Source: Cannabis sativa (taxonomy: Eukaryota; Streptophyta; Magnoliopsida; Rosales; Cannabaceae). From it: a stretch of 64,000 nt of DNA. Below, piece by piece: positions 1 to 11,790 of the stretch (its first letter is position 1; every line of letters starts with the position of its first letter). A program made the position numbers and the translations under genes. The DNA is taken from contig NC_083603.1 in NCBI RefSeq assembly GCF_029168945.1, positions 50,664,406-50,728,405 of the forward strand, in the 5' to 3' direction. The notes below the pieces were generated by a model, which saw nothing but the letters and a program-made list of their open reading frames with translations, did not search any database and had not been told where the DNA came from.

Positions 1-2799
1 ATCGTATTTTATAATATTAGATTAAATTGTATTTTATGTAATGTTTTTTATAAAAATATGTGTTATTAGTTTTTATGAGCATATAAATATATAATATTTT
101 AGTAAACCTTAAAATTTAACATAATATTATATAAAATATGATATATATATAAATATATATATAATACTTCCTACCAAAGAAGTTCTAAGACTATTAAAAA
201 AAGTCACCTAGACTCAAACCCTTCACCTTTAACTCCAAAGATGCTACCATTACCCCCTAGGCCACCAGTTTGGTGTGTTAGATTTGAATTGAATGTTATG
301 AATATGAAATGACTTATTTTATTGTCCTTGCCCATTGTAAGGTCAAAATTATATTTTTTGTGAATTGCACGAACAAATTGTATGTCATTGAGTTAAGTTA
401 GAGATCCTAAACCTAACTTGGATATCTGGTTATGACCATATTGAAATGAAGTTAGTTAATTTTAAGGTTGAAGAACCAAATCTTCATGTGATAAGCTAAA
501 AGATCAATCAATATAATATTATATAGATAGTGTTAGGTCATGAATTGGAATTGTGTGACTAATATAGTAGACATGCTAATCCTTTTATTTTCAAGTAAAA
601 TAATAGTTAGGACATGTGGTGTTCTCCTATTAAAGAGAAAATATAGATGAAATCAAATTCTCATGACCGTTTCTTTCATTCCCAACAAAAAAAAATTAAA
701 AAAGTTTATGAATTATCATTATGCTCACTCAAAATTGCTACACCCACATGATACTTCAATTATGCCCAAAATAAATATTAGTTGGACATATTGATTGGCC
801 CATGAACAACTTTGTCAATATATTGAATGAGAGAGAAAAAAAATAAGTAAACGTAATTAGTCATTGGGAATATTTTATTGAGGTGGAGCTAAATATAGAT
901 TTGTCTTCTTTCTCTCTAAGGCTGTAGATTTCACCATCAATCTTTAGTGAGTCACAAAGGACATGTCAATATCATATTGGTGGGAGCTATTTAAAGATAT
1001 GTTTCAAATCACCTAACCTTAATTGAAGATTAGTATTAAGAAAATAAAAGAGATTGCCATGTTGGCAAAACTATAGTATGTTAAGAGAATGATGAAATTA
1101 TTTGGTGGAAAAATATAGGAGAAAATGAGGTATTTGGGTATATAATTACAATCTTGAAATTGTGTGTTTGTGAAAGAAAGATTTATAATAAAAAAAGAGA
1201 AAAAAAACAAAGGATAGAACATGGGTGTTGCTTTCATTTCTTTAGGGATACCTTCAACAAAATGCTCAATTCACCCAACTCTAGCATCCATGCAATGGAG
1301 GAGGGACCACACCAATTAGCAAATGCTATGACCTTTTTGGTCCCTTTTTCATTTATTATTATAGAAGAGAAAGAAAATGAGAGATAGAAAGAAAGAAAGA
1401 GAGATTTGGTTGTTTGTTGCTTTTATTTTTTATTTTCACTAACACTCATCTTTTTGCCAACTTTTTGAATCAAAGCGATTTGGCTTTGTTTAATTAGAAA
1501 TGCTATGCAACTAAGCTTAGTGTGGTTACTGTGTCTATTTCACACCCAATATCACCTTTGTACTTAAGAAGAGGCCCCATTAGTGGAAAAAGGAAACTTC
1601 TCTCTTTCTTTCTTTATCTTGAATTCATTTTATTTATATGTCATATTCATTTAGAAGATTCTTTCTGAATTTGAATGAATCCATATACTATTATACTGTA
1701 GTTAATTTTCTTAAATAGATGGAGAGAGAATTGGTTTGTAGAGGGCTGAGAACTTATTCCACTGTCATTATTTCATTATAATAATTCATACCTAATTAAT
1801 GTCATAATGATAAATACATAAAATCCAATTTCTACTAGCTATTATTATTATTTTACCAATCATTATAATATTACATTTTTTGAAGAACTGTCTAGAATCT
1901 TTTCATGGGTAATAGAGTCGTGTAATATAAGTAATAATAATAAGATACTCACATATATATAAATATGTGCATAAGCATGTTTGTAAACTATGTATAAATC
2001 TATCAATAATGCATGATTTGAATATATGATCATGCTTGGGAGATACGTCATTGGAGTAAACAAAAAGAATAGGAAATAATATTATGATAGTGTTTTGTTT
2101 TTAATTCTACTATTAAAATAGCGTTCCCTTTAAAACCCCAAATGATTAATTGAATAATTAACTAAGCAACACTAGATTGCCTATAAGAAAATTACACTTC
2201 ATGTCACTCATTGCACAAGATTAGTGGATCTGTAGATGAATGTTTGTATTGAATATTATCATTTTTTTAAAGTTGAAATGTTATAATAATTCATAATCTT
2301 TTAAAGCTTTTGCAACAATTTTGTTGTAAAGTATTCCATTTTACTAATTTTGTTACAAAATTAACATACAGTTTTAATTTAAAATTATTATGAACAGAAA
2401 TCTGAAATGTTTATTGCATATTTACCAAGGAATAAGACACCAGTGTTATATACTATTTGTAGTATGAAAATGGAATTAAACCGCTTTGTAAAATTACACT
2501 ATTTTCTGATAGATTTTTTTTTTTAAAAAAAAAAACAAAAAATCATTGCATGTTCTTGTTCTTTCTCCAAATATTTGATTTTGTTCTCCAATTTATTCTT
2601 TTGGTGCATCCTTGAGAGAAGGTAGTATCGAACAAGCAAACTTATACAGCCCAAAATAAGGCCCAAAATACACAATATGACAAAGGGGTTCACTTACATC
2701 TCGGTTACTAAGCCAAGAGGCCCAGTACTTGTCAATTAATATAGAATATACACACAATCAAGAATGTCTGACATATATTAGCTTCACCCACAAGAATAT
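1..2799. other. AT-rich intergenic DNA, no gene seen
   Basis: No coding region, splice-supported exon set or tRNA could be supported here. Open frames are short, low in complexity and resemble no family I know. Apart from the SINE-like fragment near 185-276, the stretch holds AT runs and homopolymers. A regulatory role for an unseen gene to the left cannot be excluded. Confidence 0.6.
185..276 (-). mobile_element. tRNA-derived SINE fragment (Au-SINE-like)
   Basis: Read on the minus strand, this has a box-A-like GGCCTAGGGGGTAATGG, then about 35 bases on a box-B-like GGGTTTGAGTCTAGG, then GTGACTTTTTTT. The order, spacing and the CTAGGTGA-like sequence after box B resemble the head of plant Au SINEs. 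The 3' body is degraded into AT repeats and no target-site duplication was found. It could be a decayed tRNA-like sequence instead. Confidence 0.45.
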
Positions 2800-3075
2800 T
2801 GGGTAATTTTACTGTTAAGCAATTTGTTTTACAAAAATACTGTCTTTTTATAAAATAATCGTAAAACAACAAAACAGAACAATTAAAATAACAGTGGAAC
2901 AACTAAAAAATAACCGTGGAATAACCATAAAAACTTAACACAATACACAGTGTAAAACTTATACTATATTTTTGAAACAAAAAACCACAGTATTTTTTTA
3001 AAAAAATTCTGCTCCATAATAAAAAAGTAAAAAATGTTTAAAATTTCAATATGTGGTGTAAAAACTCTAAGAATA
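2800..3075. mobile_element. Diverged member of a roughly 280-bp MITE-like family
   Basis: This segment shares with 3119-3401 an ordered run of similar sequence: an ACTGT-rich start, AAAATACTGTCTTTTTATAA, stretches rich in AACAAC and ACAGTG, then a tail ending in a GTAAAAACTC-like motif. The two lie as direct copies about 355 bp apart. A third relative lies in the opposite orientation near 24395-24560. The terminal inverted repeat of this copy is worn, so its ends are approximate. Confidence 0.4.
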
Positions 3076-3118
3076 TTGCATAGTTAACTAAACTATGTGG
3101 GCTTACAATGAAAAAAAG

Positions 3119-3401
3119 GGAATTTTTACAAAAATACTAAATTTTGGGTATAAAAGTTTACAATTTTACTGTCACACGGAATATTTTATAAAAATACTGT
3201 CTTTTTATAAAACAACCGTAAAACAATAAAATAGAACAATTAAAACAGCAATAGAACAACTAAAAAATAATTATGGAACAACAGTGAAAACTTAACACAG
3301 TACACAGTATAAAATTTATACAGTATTTTTGAAAAAAATTCGTCCCACAGTAAAAAAAAAATTAAAAAAGTAGAAATTTTAATATGTGGCGTAAAAATTC
3401 C
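3119..3401. mobile_element. MITE with 11-bp terminal inverted repeats
   Basis: It starts with GGAATTTTTAC (3119-3129) and ends with GTAAAAATTCC (3391-3401), a perfect 11-bp inverted repeat around about 283 bp of AT-rich non-coding DNA. The flanks on both sides are A-rich and could be a degraded 9-bp target duplication of the Mutator type, but homopolymers make that weak. Related copies are at 2800-3075 and 24395-24560. Confidence 0.5.
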
Positions 3402-4085
3402 ATAAAAAAAACTACTTGGTCAATAATCTCCACTCAACCATTGAAATGAAATGAAATTTAAATACATAAATTTTTTTATTAGATATGTAACTATGTCCAT
3501 ATGAAATATCATTGTGTTTGCTGATATATCATTTTGTAGATTTAATAAATCATATAATGTAGCAAACTAAATAATATTTTACATTATCACTAAGTAAAAA
3601 TTATAGGGAAATTTCACTATCTATTCTTAATAAAAAATCCCATATCAAAATAATCTCTCCTAATACATTTATATATTTTAATTTCTTTCATTCCACAAAC
3701 TTCCCCTTTTACTTTTTATTAATAAAAAAAAAAAACAAAAATAAACCCAAAACACACACACACACTATCGAAAACACAACACACACACATATTGAGTCAC
3801 TCTCTCAAACAGCTCACTTTCTCTCTCAATCTGACCATCTCTCTCAGCTTACCCTCTCTCAACCTCTCGATCCCTCTCTGTCTGTGGTGGACATTGACAA
3901 ACCGAACCACATCTCAATGCCACAAAAATCATTCAACCATTATAATGAGTACGTTATATTTTAACCATTTTTTAGACATTAGGAATAGTATCTAGTTTGC
4001 ATCCGTTATCTATGTGTGATGTTTGTTTGAACTAGTGTTATTTTGATATTTTTTTTATTCGAAATGCTATAAATCTGGTTTTCTC
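3402..4085. other. Intergenic DNA with a CT-rich, leader-like patch
   Basis: Mostly AT-rich. From about 3755 to 3890 there is a CA-rich then CTCTC-rich patch that resembles a plant 5' untranslated leader, followed by an open frame of 67 codons (3792-3995) with no family resemblance and low-complexity composition. I see no splice-supported gene after it, so this is not called as a gene. Confidence 0.4.
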
Positions 4086-5185
4086 TCAAAATTTAGGTTT
4101 TTTTACTGTTTATCGATAGTTTATCGATAGTATGCCGATGTAATATCAATTTCTTGCAATCCAATGTAAGGGATGACCATTATCCACATCGTGTCGATAT
4201 TTTTTCGACATATTGTCGACAATACACTTAATTATTAATTTAAGCATCGTTATTGACTGTATATCGACATGTTGTCGATACTTTGTCGATATTTTGGAAT
4301 TTTTTTTGGTGTTTTTGTTTGTCGACATTTTATTGATGGAATGTTGATATTAATACCAAAAGAGTGAAAATTTTTAGACATCAGTAAAGACAAAACAAGT
4401 GAAAACTTTTACACATTTGTAAAGACGAAACAAGTGAAAACTATTAAACATAAATAAAGATGAAACAAATTTTAAAAGTAACTCTTAAATAACCACAACA
4501 ATTTAAAAGTCTCCAGAGTTTGGGTGATGCATGCAATACACGCACAACGACCCAAGCTTGATTGGTTCGCCATTAACATAACCTAATCTATAATGATGGC
4601 TCCCTTGGGGGAACCCTAGTGGTGAATAAGCGAGATTACTATTTATTTCATTGTGTAGGAACTTTTATTCGTTCTCCAACCTTTCATTTTTAAAATTTTC
4701 CAAAAATTCCAAATGCTCTTTTTGTAGAGCGCGATGATATTCTTCATTACGTTTCTGTTTGCTCTCGTTACTAGACACTCACAACTTAAAAGAGAAGAAT
4801 ACTCTAGGGTTAAAGAATAAGAAAGATATATAACTTAGGAAGTAGAATTTTTTTTATAAACCAAAATAGTTGTTGGGAAGGTGGGATAACAAATATAAAA
4901 AATTAATTAGCATTAAATGTCCAATTGTACACGTGCTTGTCATGCAATTTGCATTTATCGATAATATGTTGATACGTTGTCGATAGGTACAAAAAATGAA
5001 ATAGTCGAAAAACTTTCGATATATCATTGACAAACACTCTGTTTGTGAGAAACTCGCTTAGTCATAGTGTCGACAAACCATCAATAAAAGTATCGACATA
5101 CCGTTGATATACCATGAACGACATGTTATTTTTCAAACAAAAAAATTAACTAACTAATGTCGATAATATTTCGACAACATGTAAC
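4086..5185. repeat. Unknown element with paired TATCGAC/TGTCGA motif clusters
   Basis: Two clusters, about 4098-4345 and 4955-5185, hold many variants of TATCGATA, TGTCGATA, ATCGACAT and TTGTCGAC on both strands, with about 600 bp of ordinary sequence between them. Such paired dense clusters are what subterminal repeats of a DNA transposon look like, as in CACTA elements where TnpA-type proteins bind. No convincing terminal inverted repeat was found. The right cluster interrupts the gypsy gag remnant, which suggests insertion. Family is unassigned. Confidence 0.4.
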
Positions 5186-5808
5186 AGTAGCAACAATAGT
5201 AATATTTTTGACCGCCTCATTGTAATATTTTGCGTTGAACAACTCCTACAACTCTTCCTAGGTAACAGTAGTAGCATCACGAGTCAGGGACACCATGTCC
5301 CACCAAACCAGGACATCCTCTTGAAACTGAAATGTGGCACAGGCCACTCTATCGTTGCCAATGACGCCCATAACATTCAGAATTCTTGAAATAACTGTTA
5401 GTCATTGCTCGAATTTCATCATATCGGGACCTCCCAGAAAGACTGAGGTGCCTGCTTGCGGAACCTTTCATATAGTGGTTCCATCCGATTCACTGTAGCA
5501 ACCGGCCCTGCCTGCACAGCAGGGGCAGGAGCAGGAGCCACATGCATTTTTAGAACAGCAACTGCAAAAGCACCCTACCGCCACAAGCGTTTGATTTCTT
5601 CGTCTTGCTCGTTGATTCTAGCTTGCATTGTTGTAACCCTATTTTCCCCTTCCTGGGCAGCCTGGGGCGGGTTAACATCTCCCCAACTGCGTGCCCTGCC
5701 TCTAAGGCCTCTGCCTCAGCCACGTACATTCAGGGAAATCTGAACTCCCTGAGTGCCACTGAATCTGACCATTCCCTTTTGGCTTCTTGCATTTCGCCTA
5801 GCGTTCAT
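5185..5808 (-). pseudogene. Ty3/gypsy gag pseudogene, truncated
   Basis: Retroviral-like Gag of a Ty3/gypsy element, which would package element RNA. From an ATG at 5808 the minus strand encodes an Arg/Gly-rich N-terminus, a helical EQDEEIKRL segment, then the Gag core with recognisable YERFRKQ, MKFEQ, RILNVMGVIGNDRV, ATFQFQED and LVWWDMVS motifs and a terminal ELFNAKYYNEAVKN. At least one frameshift (near 5430) and several stops break it. After the last motif the sequence changes to the TCGA-rich element near 5185. No protease or pol follows within the window. The PBS and LTR lie upstream in the correct order, which supports the call. Confidence 0.75.
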
Positions 5809-6066
5809 TCTAATAGAACAACCCGCGAAACCACGAACTAGCTTGGTCAGATCACGGTCAAGAATAATTTACTAAATACTGCTTATTTTATAAATTAAAA
5901 CATAAGCCTATTCAACTATCAGGCTACTAACATACTTCTTATCAGGCGTTTCTTATAACATACTAATCAAATAAACTACTAAAACAATAGAAGCTTACTG
6001 AACCGTGAGTCGAGTTGATCGCTGATGATGATTGTACACATCGTGACGATCTTCAAAAAATAACCT

Positions 6067-6084
6067 GGCGGCTCTGATACAAAA
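6067..6084 (-). other. Primer binding site of the gypsy element (initiator Met tRNA type)
   Basis: On the minus strand the bases just inside the LTR read TGTATCAGAGCCGCC, matching the TATCAGAGCC core of the primer binding site complementary to initiator methionine tRNA. It lies directly next to the TGTAACACCC end of the LTR and before the gag remnant, which fixes the orientation of the element. Confidence 0.7.
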
Positions 6085-6085
6085 T

Positions 6086-9000
6086 TGTAACACCCTACTA
6101 GTTTAGGCGTGTTAATGTAATTTTAACCTAACTCTGCAGCTCGTTGCTAATCAATGAGTTTATTGAAAAACGTGATTAATTAAAACTTTATTTAACTGCT
6201 TATAACTACCAAAATAAAATACATATATAAAATTGGGATCCCGTTTACAAAATATTTACAAAAGTTTCATAGTGCATAATACAAAAAATTGTTGCCTAGT
6301 GACTATACAAAATACGTCCAGCTGTCCCAAAGACCGTACGCTCCAGTCCTAACCGCCCTGACATGTACAATCTTCATCTGCTCGCTCTCACAGCTACTCA
6401 ACCTTATCCTTGCCCTTACCTACACATGCAAACAATATTTGTGAGTCAACAGACTCAGTAAGAAAAGCATAATCATAAACATAAACATATATCTAGACTG
6501 CAACCAGGCACTCATACACCTAATCACAATCTACTAACTAAGTCAGGAACGTTCTCGACAAAGTATGACTAACTGAGAATCCAGCCTATACTCAATACTC
6601 TAGTTGTACTGATGTGGTAGCAGTTAGCTCATGCTATCTGATAGCCTAGCATATATCTGTTGGCATCTCTGTGCAACTCTATGTACACCAGATATGCTAC
6701 ATTGATGGCTATAGATTTTCCTAACATATATATGTTGGTATCTCGGTGCAACTCTATGTACACCTCACTGATACCCTAATATGTTATTCTTACGACAACT
6801 AACATCTACACTAAACATGTATACATAAATACAACCATTATAATATCTTACCTCACTTCCAAATTCAGGTGTGCCGGCCAACTTGAGTGGAACAGTTTGT
6901 TTGAATTTATTTTACCAGGATCTTAGATCTACTCACAAGTATGTTGATTAACACCCTAAATATGAACTTTCTAAAACGATGAAATAAACACATATAAAGT
7001 TTAGGAAACCTTACATTGGGTGCAGCGGAATATAATGACTCCTTCCGTTCAGATATCTAGCCCTTGATTCCTTTCTGTAGCAGAGCATTATCAATATCTG
7101 AACCTGGATCTCTTTCTCTGAATCTTTGATGCTGAAACCTCCTTCTTGCTGAAAGTCTTTCTTCACGATCTTCCTCACTATGATTGAGGTATCACTTGCT
7201 GTGTGTGGGCACTACTCATACACTAAGAATTTCGAAATCTCAATGAGCAAGAGAGAGAGAGTGGGTTCGGCCAAAGATAGGGAGAGAGAAGGCTCAGTTT
7301 TTTCTGAATGAAAAAGTAGAAAATTTAAGTGTATTTTTCCTGAAGCCTTCACTATCTATTTATAGCATTCCACTAGGGTTAGGTTTGAATTATTTGGCAT
7401 TAAAATAATGAAGATATCAGTTTAAAAATTCAAACCAAGTGGTCGGCCATGTACAGTAATGGGCCTTACTTGGATTTTGCAGTTTTCTCAATTCTGCATC
7501 TGATTTTCTCAAAAACGCCAATTTTCAAATTCAACCATTTAAATGCCAATTCTAACTATTTAATAACTATAAATAATTATTAAATGATATTGTCATTTAT
7601 CATATTTATTAATTGAACCATACAAAGTATCATAATTAACAAATATGCCCCTAAAACTCTTTTTTTACAATTTCGCCCTTACTTAGTGAAAAATTCACAA
7701 ATAGACATAGTCTAATTTGAGAATTATAATTGATTAATCAAAACCAATTACATGAGTCTTACAAGCAATATTATCTCAACTAGTGCGAGGACCATGGGTC
7801 TATATAACCGAGCTTCCAATAAGTAGATCAAGAATTTATTACTAAAATTCACTAACTTATTAATTCTTCGTTGAATCCACGCATAGAACTTAGAATTGCA
7901 CTCTCAGTTATATAGAATGCTCTATATGTTCCACCATATAGACACATCATTATTTATCCATTGTTATAATCCTAATTTGATCAATGTTCCTCTATATGAA
8001 TGATCTACACTGTAAATGGATTAGATTACCGTTACACCCTACTATGTATTTTATCCTTAAAACACTTGACCTTGTATAAATGATATTTCAGCTTATGTGA
8101 AATGAGTACTCCACCATTTATGTTCGTTTGGTCAAGCTCGAAGGAGATCATCCTTTACTTACTATTCGCCAGATAGAAGTTATAGATTCCATGTTTATAT
8201 TAGCGCTCCCACTCAATTGCACTACCGTGTTCCCAAAATGTACGTATCACCCTGACCTAAAAGTAGGCTTAACTAACAAATCAAAGAACACGAATAGCCT
8301 TTCAAGATTGAGCCTAATCATAACAGGATTAAGAACATTTGATCTAGGATCAACTAGGCGATATTGACTTGAATAGATATTACGGTAAGTTTAATAAATC
8401 TAAGTCAAAGTTCAATATCAGTCCCTTCCGATGCATACTCCATGCATCCAACCTGAGCTTTACTTTAACCAATGCTCTGGAAAGAACATAGCATTTCTCC
8501 AAATGCAAGTAAACTCTTGTTGTAGATTATCTTATCAGTAAAACCCTGTGTCTGATAAATCTAGGAAACTTTATTCACATAGTCATGTTTACTTTCCAAT
8601 GTTTTGACAGCACAATAAACAGGATCAAGTATGTGAAAAGGGTTTCAGACGAATTCATACATTATGTACATATAATCATGAAATAAATCATGTGAACCAT
8701 GCAACATTAAATGTTATTTCTGATCTATATTAATAAGCAAATTTGATTATATTGAAATAAATTTTATTTAGGGCATAAAACCCAACATAGTTGCACGACG
8801 ATTTACAGGCCCCTAAATCACATTATTCATAAAATTAATGAGTGACACGCTAAATCACTTTTCGGGGATAAAAACTCAAAACTAAAAGTTTCCTTATCGA
8901 TGAATAACATGACAATATCCTAAATATTGTAAAAAAGGGAAAAACTAGGGTTTCTTAAAATACCCCAACTGGCAGACCAGTTCCCGAACCGGAATTTCAG

Positions 9001-9918
9001 TTTAGTGCAAAAAAACACAAAAAACTCCATAAACATCTCAATTCGACCCCAAATCTCACCAAAACCTCCAGAATACCTATTTACACCATAATGAAGAGAT
9101 TTCAAGCAATAACATCAAGTAATAGCCTCTGAAACTCAAACCACCATTAAAGAGTAAAGCTTGAGTTCTTAAACTCAAAACTTGCTCAAACAACACCACA
9201 ACCCACAAATCTAGCTCAAATCATCCTAATTATTCATAATTTAACTTTAGAATATAAATACAAACATTACTCACATCACACAACCCTAACTCTAGGAAAA
9301 TATGCTTGAACTTAACTAAAAACATAAGATAATCAAAGAGAAGAGCTAAGAGGAGTTATACCTTGAATTAGATCACTAAAACCTTGTTAATTACTCTTCT
9401 TTGCAGCAAAGAAAATCCCAATTGTTATTGGTTCCTTGGGATGAGAGAGAGAGAGAGAAGAGATGGTTTCTCTTGATTTTTTCCTATTTCTTTCTATTTT
9501 CTAAAATTCATAAAAATGAATGATAAACCAAATTCATTACTCACATAGTGGCTAGCTGCCACACTAAAAATCAGCCACCTCACCCAAGACAAAAATGAAA
9601 AGAATGCCTTTCTCCAAAAAGCTTAACTAGTAAAGTGTTCATTTCTAAAATCTTGAATAATCCTGACATTCCCAATGTCTAACTAGGTTGCCTCGCTACT
9701 ACTAAAAATGCTAAATGTGATTCTAATGGCCAAACACCGCGTTCTAATATTGCCGGACACAAAACATGCAAAAATGCAAAATTCCATATATGACATAAAT
9801 AATACACCCTGAATTCAAATAAATCTCCATAAAATGATAAATCAAAATAAATCTTCTAGTTTCATAATTAAACCTTAATTATCTACTAATTTCAAATTAA
9901 AGTTAAGTGGTCTTTACA
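6086..9918 (-). mobile_element. Ty3/gypsy 5' LTR, interrupted by a copia solo LTR
   Basis: On the plus strand it starts TGTAACACCC at 6086 and ends GGTCTTTACA at 9918, so it has TG...CA ends. Removing the nested copia LTR (6898-8787 plus one target duplication) leaves about 1.94 kb. PBS and gag remnant adjoin the 6086 end, so this is the 5' LTR of a minus-strand element whose pol and 3' LTR are absent from the window. A GA-rich tract near 9445-9460 lies in its transcribed part. The 9918 boundary is inferred from sequence form only, as no second LTR is available for comparison. Confidence 0.65.
6898..8787 (-). mobile_element. Solo LTR of the Ty1/copia family found at 25.4-35.7 kb
   Basis: About 1890 bp closely related to the two copia LTRs at 25359-27214 and 33892-35746, in the same orientation, with TG...CA ends (TGTTTGAA...CCCAACA). 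It is flanked by 5-bp sequences CAGTT (6893-6897) and TAGTT (8788-8792), a target duplication with one mismatch. There is no internal domain on either side, so it is a solo LTR left by LTR-LTR recombination. It is visibly more diverged than the intact pair. Confidence 0.85.
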
Positions 9919-9950
9919 TTATATAAGGGAAAAGCAACAGAGGAAGCCTA

Positions 9951-10366
9951 GGGGTTGCTTGGCTTCATAACTTAAAAACTGTTTTCAGTTTCTAAAAATA
10001 GAAAACAGTTTTTAAAAACTAATAGGGGTTGTTGGCAAAAAATTTTAAAAACAGTTTCTTAAAAAACTAAAAAACAAAAGCATCAAAATGTTTTCAATTT
10101 TCAAAAACAATTTTTTTGTCTAAGATATTATATTTTATATTTTTGCTCACATACTCGAATTCTAGACCCGGAGCCAAATGGGTTCATATTATGGTATGGT
10201 GTTAAAATATTGATTTTTTTTAGTAAGAAAAAAATTAAAAATAGTTTTAAAAAACTTATACCAAACACCATTAAATTTTTAAAATGACAAAAAACTGTTT
10301 TCTATTCTCACTTTTAAAATTACAATTTTAAAAACTGAAAGCTCAAAACACAACCAAACAAGCTCC
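9951..10366. mobile_element. MITE-like inverted-repeat element, possibly nested
   Basis: The left end GGGGTTGCTTGGC resembles the inverse of the right end (CAACCAAACAAGCTCC), and the interior is rich in AAAACTGTTTT and TTTTAAAAACAG palindromic stretches. A second similar left end, GGGGTTGTTGGC, begins at about 10025, which suggests two nested or overlapping copies. The target duplication is unclear. Class could be hAT or PIF/Harbinger. It abuts the distal edge of the left arm of the inverted duplication. Confidence 0.45.
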
Positions 10367-10419
10367 TAATGTACATATTTTCTTTCCTCTAGAATTTGTT
10401 TTATTTTGCTTTTATTGTT

Positions 10420-10638
10420 TTTAGGAAAAAAAGAAGAAGAAAACAGCATGATCAATCCTATAACATGATTTACTTATAGAAGAATGTTTGTCTGTGCTTT
10501 ATTATCAAAGTAATTAGTAGCATGATCTATCTATTTTAGAATTTTGTATTTGGTATCGTTCAGCTGAGTCTAACATCTATTCTTGTGTTAAAATGCAGAA
10601 ACATACTATGTGGAATGAAATTCGTACGTCTCAAATGA
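10420..10638 (+). pseudogene. Truncated ROP GTPase 3' end (left arm of the inverted duplication)
   Basis: After an acceptor at 10598, bases 10599-10638 match the last exon of the ROP gene at 62818-62857 and end in the same TGA. Read in that frame the tail is NILCGMKFVRLK, against [12 protein letters not shown] in the other copy, so the Arg after the CG box and the last Cys are changed. The preceding intron (about 10460-10598) is also similar to its counterpart, and 10420-10455 may be a degraded piece of the previous exon. The upstream ROP exons are absent, replaced by MITE and LTR sequence, so this is a fragment that cannot make a GTPase. Confidence 0.75.
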
Positions 10639-11790
10639 AAGATGTAGCACATGTATCATCATCACTGTAACCAAGCAACCAACCTTTAATTTTTATTTAT
10701 TATTTTTAACTTCATAGTAGCAAGGAAAAACAAAAAGTTGGAAAATATAATTTACAGTAGTCCGGTGTAAAGACTAGAGCTTTTTCTTTTACACGAAAAG
10801 CCCTTCACACCCATGATATTTTCAGCTTTTAATAGCATATTTCTCACTAAAAGCATCGATACCCCCAAAGGCATTTTTCATATTGAGCAAAACATAAGTG
10901 AACTCATTGCAAATTAAAGTGAGACATAATTACAACATACACAAATGATAGACAAGACGATCTTGCTCATTGCCTTGAAATTGAATTTAAAACACTACCA
11001 TTTTAAATTTTAAGGATATATATTTAATTGAAAGTTCAATCACTTGCTATCACTTAATCACAAACAACCAAAAGGTCCAAAAGAGATTTCTATAGAATAG
11101 ACATAACATATAGCATTTTCCCAGAATCAATCATCTCCTGAAATGATACCATAAAAACGATGAACTCTGCACAGATTCAGCAAACACCAACTTAAGCAAC
11201 TATAAAACACAATCACCATGGTAAATGAAAAATGTGTGTGGAGCAAAAATTTGAGGTTACTACTAGAAATGTGCTACATCAGAACATTGCAAGATCAAGA
11301 AAAGCTGGGAGCCAAAATTTGACCGCCACTCTGCTTTATGTATATATAAATATCTATTATACTAATATGAGCCTAAGAGAAAATTAACAAAACACATACA
11401 GATGCTTTTTTTTTTCTTTTGGGTAAAGATTTGAACAATCCAACCTCCATTATTGGCAGGGTTGAAGACATGATTTTGGGTCCAATTGTATATTAAGTTG
11501 AAGCATTAAAACCAGTATGGGCACCAACATTGAGATTCCTAGGATATAGTGTGTGTGCGAACAGTTAAATATCTACAAAAGGGAAACTGATCTGCAGCCA
11601 CCCATAACAAATTTACGGAACAACACCTTGACGACCCGAACGAATTCCCTTCAAGATACAATTGATACAGCAAAGAGGTGGGGGTCGGAGACTAGGAACA
11701 ACATCAAATCACTCACTTACCACCCATCCCCAAGAAGCACACAAGTTAGATGATGACCTCAGGAGTTAGCAAATGCTCATCCTCAAATCA

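Noticed and set aside
3792..3995. 67-codon open frame after a CT-rich patch as a small gene
   Set aside because: Low-complexity composition, no splice partner, no family resemblance.
3765..5080. CACTA-type ends (CACTATCG at 3765 and TAGTG at 5067) around the TCGA element
   Set aside because: The bases next to the five-letter words do not form an inverted repeat and the positions do not bracket both clusters.
5456..5841. Open frames on the plus strand over the gypsy gag
   Set aside because: They are opposite-strand shadows. The minus strand carries the recognisable Gag motifs, PBS and LTR in order.
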